A stretch of DNA of 39,026 nt from positions 1-39,026 of the forward strand of contig JBHIBA010000009.1 of the NCBI GenBank assembly GCA_046758845.1. The letters are read 5' to 3'. This document shows, in pieces, positions 1 to 7,699 of the stretch. The translations under genes were made by a program, and so were the position numbers. The DNA comes from JBHIBA01 sp046758845 (GTDB lineage Bacteria > UBA8248 > JACPRG01 > G963555815). Numbering within the stretch: position 1 is the stretch's first letter; the number at the start of each line of letters is the position of its first letter. The notes under the pieces are model-generated. The model ran no database searches, was not told the origin of the DNA, and saw only the letters and a program-made list of their open reading frames with translations.

Positions 1-90
1 GCGCGCAGTTACTCCTGACAGCTCGGGATGCCAAACGCGGTGCGCCTCATCGTCAAAGGGGCGTGAAGGATAGCTTCTCTCACTGAACGG

Positions 91-132
91 CCAGGCGGAA
101 AGCCTGGTGCCAAACACTATTCTCCGATAGTG
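91..132. other. Two small stem-loops upstream of the amidohydrolase relic
   Basis: Two perfect 6-bp stems lie back to back: ccaggc (91-96) with gcctgg (102-107), and cactat (115-120) with atagtg (127-132). Neither is followed by a T-run, so terminator function is not supported. They may be leader structure or debris next to the broken gene that starts at 172. Nothing else is recognisable between 1 and 171. Confidence 0.3.
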
Positions 133-171
133 CGGTCGACCTCCTGAAATCAGCTACAATTCTGGTGATTC

Positions 172-510
172 ATGACCGATCTGCTGGTCCGAGACGCGCG
201 CATCTGGACCGGTGTCGCGGCGGCGCCGTGGGCCGAGGCCGCGCTGGTGCGCAACGGCCGCTTCGTCTTCGTGGGCCGGGCACGGACACGCTCGACGCCA
301 ACGGCTGCTTGCTCCTTCCAGTCTTGGTCGATGGTCACGCTCACCTGCTGAACACAGGCGTGGCAATGCGCTCAGTGGACCTGAAGGGGGTCACCAGTGT
401 TGAGGAAGCTGTCCGGCGCGTCGGCGAGCGAGTAAGCGCGACGCCAGTGGGTGGCTGGGTCACGGGCGCCGGATGGGATCAGACCCTGTGGCCGAATGCG
501 CGCCTGGCTG
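172..510 (+). pseudogene. YtcJ-like amidohydrolase, N-terminal relic with frameshift
   Basis: An ATG at 172 opens a typical amidohydrolase start (MTDLLVRDARIWTG, then an ALVRNGRFVFVG beta-strand segment). The reading frame is lost near 280-290. It continues in another frame with LDANGCLLLP and the metal-binding HxH motif in VDGHAHLL, then a YtcJ-type segment ending in GWDQTLWP near 490. After about position 510 the similarity stops. A full YtcJ protein is over 500 residues, so this is roughly the first 110 residues of a gene that is both frameshifted and truncated. The family consists of metal-dependent hydrolases of amide or related bonds. This copy cannot make an enzyme. A sequencing error could explain the frameshift but not the missing C-terminal four fifths. 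Confidence 0.75.
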
Positions 511-548
511 TCCAAGGCTCCCGCATTCGGCCAAGGGGCCAGCTTTTT

Positions 549-586
549 GCGAAGGAGGGGGCCCCTTACGGGGCCCCCTCCTTCGC
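549..586. terminator. Perfect 17-bp GC-rich hairpin, possible terminator
   Basis: A perfect 17-bp inverted repeat (arms 549-565 and 570-586) has a 4-base loop. It lies 63 bp beyond the stop codon of the leftward binding-protein gene and just past the amidohydrolase relic. Its position suits termination of the leftward ABC operon. Neither side carries a clean T-tract (minus-strand continuation is AAAAAGCT, plus-strand continuation is TACCCAAAAG), so it is not a textbook intrinsic terminator. A mobile palindromic repeat is an alternative. Confidence 0.5.
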
Positions 587-649
587 TACCCAAAAGTTTT
601 CGGGGGGTCCAGGGGACGGACGCACCGCGTCGGATTTTCGCATTCGCGT

Positions 650-1660
650 TTACGGCTTGATAATCCGCCAGATCTCCGGCTTCAGTCCGGCGGGCTTCAC
701 GAAGCCGGCCCTGTTCGCCATCTTCAGGAAGGCCGTCTCCTCATCGATGAACCGCTGCGACAGGTACGCGTTCTCGTAAACCACACCGTATTTCTTGAAC
801 CACTTCACGAAGAAGGCGACTTGTTCGTCGGTGGCATTCTTCGTGATGTAATTCCGGTACCGCGAGGCCCACTCCGCGGTTTTCTCGCGGGCGTATTTCA
901 TCCCCTCCGAATACACCCCGAGCCAGGCCCTGGCGGCGCCCTCGTTCGCTTTCAGCCATTTTCCCCAGGCGGTGAAGTTTGTGATGGAAAGGTGGTGGTC
1001 CACGCCCCGTTTCTTGGCCCACACCGTCGCGTAGGTCGCCAGGACGGGCCGGATCTTGCCCCCCCGCCACAGGTCCATGGTGAGGGGCATCAGGTTCAAG
1101 GACATCTCCACGTCCCCCTTGGCCAGGAGCTGGGGCCCCACGGGCCAGGGGGCGGTCACGACCTTGAAGTCCTTCTTCATGTCCAGCCCGTACCACTCCT
1201 TGAGAAGGACGGTGCCCATCTGCGCCGTTCCGGTGTCCCAGCCGGGATGAACGATCTTCTTCCCCTTCAGGTCGGCTGGCGTTTTGTACGGGGAGTCGCC
1301 TCGGACGTACATGTCGATGAAGGCGTCCACCTGTCTGCCCCACATGATGATGTCGTGGCCCTCGTCGCCCACGAGCCGGCCAATCTCCAAGGTGCTCAGG
1401 GCTACGATGTCGATGGACTTGCCCATGAAGGCCGCAAAGTCGTCCCGCGGGTGGGAGATTTTGAAGTCAACGCCGACCTCGGCGCCCCACTTCTTGGCGA
1501 TCCCCTCGTCGCCGATGTACTCATCGATCATCCTGCCGGGCCCGAAGGGGAACAACCCGACCTTGACTTCCTTAGCGGCGAAGGCCTTCGGTGCACCGGA
1601 AGACATCAAGGCCGCCATCAGGATGATGCACATGCAGCAAAAGGCTTTCCGAATGCTCAC
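650..1660 (-). CDS. ABC transporter substrate-binding protein, SsuA/NMT1 type (tandem copy 1)
   Basis: 336-residue periplasmic solute-binding protein. Start chosen is GTG at 1660, preceded by GAGGAGGG seven bases upstream; an earlier in-frame start at 1714 has no such site and would put 18 hydrophilic residues before the signal peptide. A Sec signal runs to about residue 28 (cleavage after AFA). The mature part has the two-lobe NMT1/SsuA pattern, with conserved segments IVHPGWDTGTAQMGTVLL and APWPVGPQLL. It is the last gene of a leftward operon: permease (4594), ATPase (3730), binding protein 2 (2840), this gene. It is clearly paralogous to the neighbour at 1827-2840. Family members bind sulfonates, nitrate, taurine or pyrimidine precursors; the ligand here is unknown. 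C-terminal residues end in WRIIKP, matching YRIIRP in the paralogue. Confidence 0.85.
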   Translation of the reverse strand: MSIRKAFCCMCIILMAALMSSGAPKAFAAKEVKVGLFPFGPGRMIDEYIGDEGIAKKWGAEVGVDFKISHPRDDFAAFMGKSIDIVALSTLEIGRLVGDEGHDIIMWGRQVDAFIDMYVRGDSPYKTPADLKGKKIVHPGWDTGTAQMGTVLLKEWYGLDMKKDFKVVTAPWPVGPQLLAKGDVEMSLNLMPLTMDLWRGGKIRPVLATYATVWAKKRGVDHHLSITNFTAWGKWLKANEGAARAWLGVYSEGMKYAREKTAEWASRYRNYITKNATDEQVAFFVKWFKKYGVVYENAYLSQRFIDEETAFLKMANRAGFVKPAGLKPEIWRIIKP

Positions 1661-1826
1661 GGCAGTACCCTCCTCTGCGCGTTGAGTTTGCGCCGGCGTG
1701 CAAGACTCAGGCAAACGGGCGCTTCCTCCTTGTGGGATCTCGGGCTGCGGTTCATGAACTCCTCTTTTCGGACTTTCACCTTACCCGGCGACGCTTCCTC
1801 ACCCGTCCAATAGATGGGGTTTCGCG

Positions 1827-2840
1827 TCAGGGCCTGATGATGCGATAAAGGCTTCTCTTGGCCCCGCTGGGCTTCACGAAGCCGGCCTTTACGGCCAATT
1901 TGAGGAACGTCATTTCCTCGCTGACAAACTTCTCGTCAAGGTAAGCATTCCTGTAGGCGGGCTTGTATTTCTTGAACCAGTCCACGAAGAACTTCACCTG
2001 CGCGTCCGTGGCGTTCTTCCGAATGAAATCGCGGTAGCGGTTGGCCCACTCCTGTGTCTTGGTATGCGTGTAGTCCAATCCTTCTTGACTGGCTCCGAGT
2101 ATCGCCCTCGCGGTTTTTTCGTTTCCCTTCATCCACTTGCCAAAGGAGGCCCAAAGGCTGATGGAGAGCAGGTGGCCCGTTCCTGTGCGCTTGGCCCATT
2201 CGGTGGCGTATGTGCCGACGATGGGGCGGATCTTGCCCTGCCGCCACAATTCCAGTGTGAGGGGCATTTCGTTCAACGCGATGTCCACGTCCCCCTTGAC
2301 CAGAAGCTGAGGACCGACGGGCCAGGAGGCCACCACGACCCGAAAGTCATTCCGGATATCCAGTCCCCACCATTCCTTGAGAAGGATGGTCCCGATCTGA
2401 GCCGTGCCGGTGTCCCACCCTGGAATCACTATCTTTTTCCCTTTCAGCTCGACCGGGCTTTTGTACGGCGTGTCTCCGCGCACGTAGATGTCCTCGAGGG
2501 CGCTGTTCATCTTCCCCCACATGAGAATGTCCAGGCCCTCAGCCCCCACCAGCCGGCCGGCCTCCAAACTGCTGAGCGTGATGACCTGGACGGATTTTCC
2601 CATGAAGGCCGCGAAATCATCGTTGGGGAAGGTGATTTCGATATCCACACCATACTTGGCGCCCCACTTCTTGGCGATTCCCTCGTCCAGGAGGTACTGG
2701 CCGATCATCCTCGTGTGGCCGAACGAGAACATCCCGATCCGCGCCTTCTTTGCGGCGTAGGCTTGTGCCGTGACCATCACCAGCAGGGCGGCAAATACCA
2801 CGGCGACCCATGTCAAGCGACGCAGTTTTTTCATGTTCAC
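1827..2840 (-). CDS. ABC transporter substrate-binding protein, SsuA/NMT1 type (tandem copy 2)
   Basis: 337-residue paralogue of the gene at 650-1660. GTG at 2840 (V-N-M-K-K) follows AAAGGAGGG by six bases; ATG at 2834 is a possible start two codons later. Sec signal peptide with cleavage after AYA near residue 30. The shared blocks FAAFMGKS, PGWDTGTAQIGTILLKEW, SWPVGPQLLVKGDV and VKFFVDWFKKY show recent duplication with divergence. It sits 104 bp downstream of the ATPase gene and 166 bp upstream of copy 1. Two binding proteins feeding one permease/ATPase pair usually means two related ligands or affinities. The ligand cannot be read from the sequence. Confidence 0.85.
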   Translation of the reverse strand: MNMKKLRRLTWVAVVFAALLVMVTAQAYAAKKARIGMFSFGHTRMIGQYLLDEGIAKKWGAKYGVDIEITFPNDDFAAFMGKSVQVITLSSLEAGRLVGAEGLDILMWGKMNSALEDIYVRGDTPYKSPVELKGKKIVIPGWDTGTAQIGTILLKEWWGLDIRNDFRVVVASWPVGPQLLVKGDVDIALNEMPLTLELWRQGKIRPIVGTYATEWAKRTGTGHLLSISLWASFGKWMKGNEKTARAILGASQEGLDYTHTKTQEWANRYRDFIRKNATDAQVKFFVDWFKKYKPAYRNAYLDEKFVSEEMTFLKLAVKAGFVKPSGAKRSLYRIIRP

Positions 2841-2944
2841 GGTACGCCCTCCTTTGAGAGTAGGCTTTGCATGAGGTCTGGGGGCACTGGAAATCTCAAT
2901 TATCTCTTGCAGAGACGGACTCGCCAAAGGCCCCCCGCACCCGC

Positions 2945-3730
2945 TTAGAGGGTTTCGCCCTCCTCCTCGTCGTCCTCTCCTTCCATATAGGCGAAGTCCC
3001 GGGAGAGCCGGGCATGAAAATCCAAAAACACATCGTCATGGAATTGCCGAGGCCATGGGAGATCGACCCGAACGTCCTTGTAGATCCTGGCCGGTTTCCG
3101 GCTGAGGAAGACGATCCGGTCCGAGAGCACGGCCGCTTCCATCAGGTCGTGCGTCACGAACAGGATGGTGACCGAGGTTTGCCTCCAGATCCGGATGAGG
3201 TCTTTGCGCATCCTCTTTGCCGTGATCTCGTCCAGGTGGCTGAACGGCTCGTCCATCAGCAGGATGTCGGGCTCCAGAGACAGGGCCCGGGCAATGCCGA
3301 CCCGCTGCTGCATTCCCCCGGACAGCTGGTGGGGAAACACGTACAGGAAATCCTTCAGGCCCACGAGTTCCAAGTAATGACGGGCCAGACGCTGGATCTC
3401 CCCGCGCGGGCGGCTTGCGTCGTGTACAAAGAGGACGTTGTCGATGACCTTCATCCAAGGCAGCAGCCGCGCGGCCTGGAAGACATACCCGAACTCGACC
3501 TTGTCCTTGCCTTTCGGCCGGAACCGGATCTCCCCGCCGGTGGGGTGCTCCAAGCCCGTCAGGACGTTGAGCAGCGTCGACTTGCCGCAGCCGCTGGGCC
3601 CGATGAGGGTGGTGAAGGAGTTTTTCTCGACCGTGAAGCTGAGACCGTCCAGGACGATGAGCTCCCCGCCGTTCGCCTGGGGAAAGTTCTTTCGCAAGTT
3701 GTGGAATTCGATAAGGGGTCTGTCTGCCAT
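2945..3730 (-). CDS. ABC transporter ATP-binding protein, SsuB/TauB type
   Basis: 261 residues, a full-length single nucleotide-binding domain of the nitrate/sulfonate/taurine class. Visible motifs: Walker A GPSGCGKST (44-52), Q-loop Q85, signature LSGGMQQR (136-143), Walker B ILLMDEPFSHLD (156-167) and H-loop in VTHDL. All catalytic residues are present, so it should power import at the cytoplasmic face. The C-terminus ends in an unusual acidic tail (EGEDDEEEGETL). The ATG at 3730 lies six bases after the permease stop at 3737, so the two are surely co-transcribed. It serves the permease at 3737-4594 and the two binding proteins downstream. Confidence 0.92.
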   Translation of the reverse strand: MADRPLIEFHNLRKNFPQANGGELIVLDGLSFTVEKNSFTTLIGPSGCGKSTLLNVLTGLEHPTGGEIRFRPKGKDKVEFGYVFQAARLLPWMKVIDNVLFVHDASRPRGEIQRLARHYLELVGLKDFLYVFPHQLSGGMQQRVGIARALSLEPDILLMDEPFSHLDEITAKRMRKDLIRIWRQTSVTILFVTHDLMEAAVLSDRIVFLSRKPARIYKDVRVDLPWPRQFHDDVFLDFHARLSRDFAYMEGEDDEEEGETL

Positions 3731-3736
3731 GATGAC

Positions 3737-4594
3737 TCAGATCGTCGCCTCTGGACGCCAGGACAGGATCTTCCGCTCCACCGGGCGGATGATCCCGTAC
3801 TCGATCACGAACATGAGAACCGCGAAGATCAGAACCCAAGCCAGCACTTGGCGCATGTTGAACATATGGTACCAGTAGGAGATCATGTAGCCGATGCCGC
3901 TTTCCGCCCCGAAGACCTCCGCCAGGATCACGATCTTCCAGGCGATGGCGAATCCGAAACGAACGGACGCGAAGAAAAACGGCATGAGCGAGGGGATGTA
4001 AATGCGCCGGACGATCTTCCCCCGGCTCACGCCGAAGGCCCGGGCCATATCCACCAGGTCTTTGTCCACGTCCTTCACCCCCTCCCAGATGTTGATGGCG
4101 ATGTAGGGAAAAGTGATCATGAACGTGGCAAAAATGGGGGTCAGGGGCTGGATGCCGAACCAGAGGACCCCGATGATCGCCCAGGCGAGGCTGGGAATGG
4201 TGAGGCCGATGACGACGTAATCGCTGAAAAAGGCCTCCCAGTAACGCCGCAGCCCCATGAGGATTCCCATGGGGATACCAATCAGCAGCGAGATCCCAAA
4301 GCCCAACAGGATCCGTATGATGCTGGAGATCAGGTGGATGAAGAACTTGTCATCCATGATGGTTTCGAAGATCGCCTCCCCGGCCACCACGTGCGGATAC
4401 GGAAGGGCGTGCGTTTCCGTTAACAGAAAGGTCACCCATGAGGCGAGCTGCCACAAGAGCACCACGGAAACGATGGCGGTCACCCGGGGATGAAGCAACT
4501 TTCTCCACGGAGAAACCTGCTCTTTTTTCTTTTCCCGCCTCGTCAGAAGGAAGGCACTCGGGTCTTCCGCTCTTCCAGCGATCTCTTGCGCCAT
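3737..4594 (-). CDS. ABC transporter permease, SsuC/TauC type
   Basis: 285 residues from ATG 4594, which follows an AAGGGGAGGA site by about ten bases; an in-frame start at 4684 would add 30 polar residues and lacks a comparable site. About six hydrophobic membrane spans can be seen. The cytoplasmic EAA loop (EGVKDVDKDLVDMARAFGVS, then IYIPSLMPFF) that docks on the ATPase is intact. The first gene of the leftward importer operon. The N-terminus before the first span carries a charged segment (TRREKKKEQ). Family role: inner-membrane channel for sulfonate, nitrate or pyrimidine-type ligands; specificity is not evident. Confidence 0.9.
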   Translation of the reverse strand: MAQEIAGRAEDPSAFLLTRREKKKEQVSPWRKLLHPRVTAIVSVVLLWQLASWVTFLLTETHALPYPHVVAGEAIFETIMDDKFFIHLISSIIRILLGFGISLLIGIPMGILMGLRRYWEAFFSDYVVIGLTIPSLAWAIIGVLWFGIQPLTPIFATFMITFPYIAINIWEGVKDVDKDLVDMARAFGVSRGKIVRRIYIPSLMPFFFASVRFGFAIAWKIVILAEVFGAESGIGYMISYWYHMFNMRQVLAWVLIFAVLMFVIEYGIIRPVERKILSWRPEATI

Positions 4595-4865
4595 CTCCGC
4601 GAAATCCTCCCCTTCAGATGGCCTTTCTTGGGATTCAACCCGTCTAGGGTTGAGCGAGGGCCGCCCGGCAATCTTACGCCGCACGCGAAAGTTTCTTCTG
4701 ACTCTCCTATATTCATGTTGAAATTACCAAGCCCTACCGCAGGTGTCAAACTAGGCACAAAGCCTTCGCGCCTCCCGGAAACATCCGCCGAACAGGTCCA
4801 CTATATCATTTGGGGGAAGTTGACGGCGTCGTCGACGGCATGACGGCCGATCCGCTTTCACCCAT

Positions 4866-4953
4866 TTGAACTTGTCCGGGAAATTTGATAAACGACCTGT
4901 GTAACTTTGCAAAGTTGCGCCATCCAATAACCTCGAAGACCTTAAGGTTCGAG
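4866..4953 (+). promoter_or_regulatory. Divergent intergenic region with a 14-bp palindrome and leader inverted repeat
   Basis: The 381-bp gap between the importer operon (left) and the Rid gene (right) has no gene. A perfect 14-bp palindrome aactttgcaaagtt (4903-4916) lies just downstream of a weak -35-like TTGAAC (4866-4871) and -10-like GATAAA (4887-4892), where a repressor could act. A second imperfect palindrome, ctcgaa-gaccttaagg-ttcgag (4932-4953), lies in the presumed leader of the Rid gene. Operator function is inference; the palindromes themselves are seen directly. Confidence 0.4.
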
Positions 4954-4975
4954 ATCGCAGAAGGGAGGAATCCTC

Positions 4976-5368
4976 ATGGCCAAGATACGCATAAAGACCC
5001 CCAAGGTCTGGGAGCCGCCGCCGAGGTCGTGGTCTCAGGGGTTTCGCACGGCGAATCAGGTTTACCTCGCCGGTCAGGTCGCCTTTAACGCCAAGGGAAA
5101 GCTCGTCGGCGACGGCGACGCCTACGCCCAAGCCAGGCAGGTCTTCAAAAACATTCAAGCCCTCGTGGAAAAAGCCGGCGGCACGATGGACGATGTCGTG
5201 AGAATCACTGTCTACGTCACCGACATCCGGAACGCCGACCTGGTTCGCAAGGCGCGAGGGGAGTTTTTCAAGGGCGACTTTCCGGCCTCGACCCTCGTTT
5301 GCGTGACCGCTCTGGCGTCACCGAAACTTCTCGTCGAGATCGAAGCCACCGCCGTACTGCCCGATTAG
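4976..5368 (+). CDS. Rid (YjgF/YER057c/UK114) family protein without the deaminase arginine
   Basis: 130 residues, the full length of a RidA/YjgF trimer-forming protein. ATG 4976 is preceded by AAGGGAGGA at good spacing. The C-terminal family block runs FPASTLVCVTAL then VEIEATAV. In canonical RidA the position after FPA is Arg105, which binds the carboxylate of 2-aminoacrylate-type imines; here residue 105 is Ser. Rid subfamilies lacking this Arg (Rid4-Rid7 in published schemes) are not expected to be imine deaminases. It diverges from the SsuA-type importer operon, which suggests a role in handling the imported compound or its breakdown product. Two short GC stems (5372-5387, 5396-5411) follow the stop, between this gene and the convergent acyl-CoA synthetase gene. 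Confidence 0.88.
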   Translation: MAKIRIKTPKVWEPPPRSWSQGFRTANQVYLAGQVAFNAKGKLVGDGDAYAQARQVFKNIQALVEKAGGTMDDVVRITVYVTDIRNADLVRKARGEFFKGDFPASTLVCVTALASPKLLVEIEATAVLPD

Positions 5369-5449
5369 TTCCCGCCTGAGGGGGCGGACGTCGAATTCCC
5401 GTCGCGGGGAAACGGTGACAGCGGAGAGCGGCTTCCGGGGGGCCTGGGG

Positions 5450-6877
5450 TCAAGACTGCGGGTCGGGGGACATCTTCTCCCGCCGCTCGGCGTACCCGGC
5501 CATAGCCTGGAGGACCTGCACGGCCAGCGAGGAATCTTCAAAAACAGGAACGCGCGTTTCATGCGCGAGCCCTTCCTGTTCCAGCTCACGCTTCCACCGG
5601 TCGGCCGTCTTCCCGCCGAGGATCAGGCAAACGATGGGCTTGTGCGGGTTGGCGTCCATGGCGGCGCGGAACTCCGCCGCCAGACCGTCGCAGGCCGCAT
5701 TGGGAACGCCCAGGAGAATGAGCACAACGGCGCCTGTGTTCGTATCATCCATGGCGGCCCGGATCGACTCCCCCTGAATGCGCAGGTTGTCGCCCGTCAT
5801 GGCCGGCCACAGGTCAACGGGGTTTCTCACCGGCTGCCACTCGGGCATCAAGGCCTCGAGCCGGTCCCGCGTCCGCTGATCAAACTCGGGAAGCTCAAAA
5901 CCGGCCGCCGCCAATTCGTCCGAAGCCACGGCGGCCGCCCCGCCGCTGTAAGTGACGAGGGCGACTTTCCGGTTCCGAGGGAAGGGCTGGAAGGAAAAGC
6001 CCTTCAAGATCGCCAGAAACTCTTGCACCGTCCTGGCCCGGACGATCCCGTACTGTCTGCACGCGGCGTCGAAGGTTCGCTCTTCCGCTTTCAGGGACCC
6101 GGTGTGGGAGAGCAACACCTGGGCCCCGACCTCGGTCCGGCCGGACTTGAGGACGACGACGGGTTTTTCGCGTTTGACTTCTTGGGCGATGGAAAAAAAG
6201 GACCGGGCCCTCGGCAGGCTTTCCAGGTACAGGCCAACCACCTCGGTTTCGGGGTCGTCCCGGCAGTATTCCAGAAAATCCACCTCGTCCAGGTCCACCT
6301 TGTTCCCCACGGCGACGCTCTTGCCGATGGCTAACCGCTGGAACTCCTGGTCCATGATTTGGTTCGCCAGACAGCCGGTGAAGTTTCCCGTTTGGGCCAT
6401 GATGGAGACCTTGCCAGGGAGCCAGTTGGAGATGGAAACGAAACCTGCGATGCAGCGGCGGTGCGCGTTGGCCACCCCGATGGTGTTGGGACCGATGCAG
6501 CGAACGCCGGTTCTGCGGATGGCCTCGCGAAGCTCGGCGTCATACTTCCTCCCGGAGCCGGAGACCTCGCCGAATCCAGCCGTGACGATGACCGCCCCCT
6601 TTACGCCTTTCTCCCCGCATTGATCCAGTATCTTCACCACGCGCTCGCGGGGTAGGAGGAAGAAGACCAGGTCGATCTCCCCCGGAACGTCGAGGACGGT
6701 CGGGTAGGCCTTTCGCCCGAGGATCTCCCCGCCCTTCGGGTTGATGGGGTAAACCCCACCCGGGTAACCGGAGTCGAGGATGTTTTTCAGCAACGTATAC
6801 CCCGGCTTCCTGGAGTCGGCCGATGCGCCGATCACCGCAAGCGAGCGCGGTTCGAGGATGGGCTTGAACCCCCTCAC
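5450..6877 (-). CDS. Acyl-CoA synthetase (ADP-forming), alpha subunit
   Basis: 475 residues. The N-terminal CoA-binding Rossmann domain (about 1-130: LAVIGAS, then GVYPINPKG) is followed by two ligase-CoA domains (about 150-300 and 305-450). The phospho-accepting histidine lies at H258 in LLSHTGSLKAEE, matching His257 of characterised alpha subunits. These enzymes interconvert acyl-CoA + ADP + Pi and acid + CoA + ATP, conserving thioester energy as ATP. Its ATG overlaps the stop of the beta subunit gene (6874) by four bases, so the pair is translationally coupled. It is the last gene of the leftward acyl-CoA block and sits downstream of CoA-transferase genes. Acyl specificity cannot be judged. 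Confidence 0.9.
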   Translation of the reverse strand: MRGFKPILEPRSLAVIGASADSRKPGYTLLKNILDSGYPGGVYPINPKGGEILGRKAYPTVLDVPGEIDLVFFLLPRERVVKILDQCGEKGVKGAVIVTAGFGEVSGSGRKYDAELREAIRRTGVRCIGPNTIGVANAHRRCIAGFVSISNWLPGKVSIMAQTGNFTGCLANQIMDQEFQRLAIGKSVAVGNKVDLDEVDFLEYCRDDPETEVVGLYLESLPRARSFFSIAQEVKREKPVVVLKSGRTEVGAQVLLSHTGSLKAEERTFDAACRQYGIVRARTVQEFLAILKGFSFQPFPRNRKVALVTYSGGAAAVASDELAAAGFELPEFDQRTRDRLEALMPEWQPVRNPVDLWPAMTGDNLRIQGESIRAAMDDTNTGAVVLILLGVPNAACDGLAAEFRAAMDANPHKPIVCLILGGKTADRWKRELEQEGLAHETRVPVFEDSSLAVQVLQAMAGYAERREKMSPDPQS

Positions 6878-7602
6878 CGAGCGCCCTCCTCTGCCCTGCT
6901 TTCATGCAAGCGCACCAGGCCGTCCACGGCCAGGACCCCTTGCGGCCCAGCCAACAGGGGGTTGATCTCAACCTCAGCGATCTCCTCTGAGAAATCCCGC
7001 GTCAGATCCGAGAGGCGCAGGAGGGTTTCGCGCAGGGCCTCGCGGTCCACAGGGGGATTACCCCGGAACCCCTCCAGCAGCCGGGCGCCCTTCACCTCCG
7101 CAAGCATTTCGTCCACATCCTGGGCGCTCACCGGAACGAGCCGAAAGGTGATGTCTTCCAGGACCTCAATCCAAACGCCCCCGAGACCAAAGGCCAGGAC
7201 CGGGCCGAAAGTCGGATCCCACGTGACGGCGGCTACGGTCTCGAGACCCTCCGCCATGGCCTGCACGGAAAAACCTTCCAACCGGGCTTCGGGATTGCGG
7301 GACCGGACGCGGGCCTGCATCTCAAGGGCTGCCCGTCGGACCTGTTCAGCGGTTCTCAGGCCGACGACCACTCCGCCGGCTTCCGTTTTGTGGGGCAGGT
7401 CGGGGGAAACGATCTTCAGGACGACCGGCAAACCGGCCCGCTCGGCCGCAGCGGCGGCCCCCTCCGCGTCCGGCGGCAGCTCCATCGGCGCAACCGGAAC
7501 GCCCGCCAATCGGAGAACGTCCAGGGACTCCGCCTCGCTCAAGAGAACCCGCCCTCTTCTTCTGACCGAGTCGAGGAGACTGCGAATACGCCCGGCGTCC
7601 AC
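6874..7602 (-). CDS. Acyl-CoA synthetase (ADP-forming), beta subunit (ATP-grasp)
   Basis: 242 residues of ATP-grasp domain. GTG start at 7602 is preceded by AAAGGA eight bases upstream. The second phosphohistidine is H71 in SPDLPHKTEAGGVV, exactly the position of His71 in characterised beta subunits. Nucleotide-binding features follow (VLKIVS, AFGLGGVWIEVLED, EVEINPLLA). Together with the alpha subunit at 5450-6877 it should form the heteromeric cytoplasmic enzyme; the His258-alpha and His71-beta pair supports full function. The GTG follows the CoA-transferase B stop by 97 bases. Many bacteria fuse alpha and beta in one chain; here they are separate genes with a four-base overlap. Confidence 0.9.
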   Translation of the reverse strand: MDAGRIRSLLDSVRRRGRVLLSEAESLDVLRLAGVPVAPMELPPDAEGAAAAAERAGLPVVLKIVSPDLPHKTEAGGVVVGLRTAEQVRRAALEMQARVRSRNPEARLEGFSVQAMAEGLETVAAVTWDPTFGPVLAFGLGGVWIEVLEDITFRLVPVSAQDVDEMLAEVKGARLLEGFRGNPPVDREALRETLLRLSDLTRDFSEEIAEVEINPLLAGPQGVLAVDGLVRLHESRAEEGAR

Positions 7603-7699
7603 AGATGGTCCTTTCGGCCGAAGTTCCGCCTTCTAACAGGAGGGGCGCCCCCTCTCTTGTCAACAGGTTCTGACGGAACGAGCGGGCTCGGCTCGAGCG

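Noticed and set aside
1..66. Possible C-terminus of a gene entering from the left (in-frame MPNAVRLIVKGA then stop)
   Set aside because: An in-frame stop occurs at 16-18 and the 15-residue tail is too short to recognise.
473..1813. Long rightward open frame of 446 codons opposite the first binding-protein gene
   Set aside because: Antisense shadow of a gene with a signal peptide, ribosome site and family motifs; its translation shows low-complexity, Gly/Pro/His-rich content and no family resemblance.
2867..4423. Rightward open frame of 518 codons
   Set aside because: Antisense shadow of the ABC ATPase and permease genes; strong Walker and EAA motifs on the minus strand settle the coding strand.
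4595..4975. TPP riboswitch upstream of the NMT1/SsuA-type operon
   Set aside because: The conserved CUGAGA and ACCUGAUC elements are not seen on either strand.
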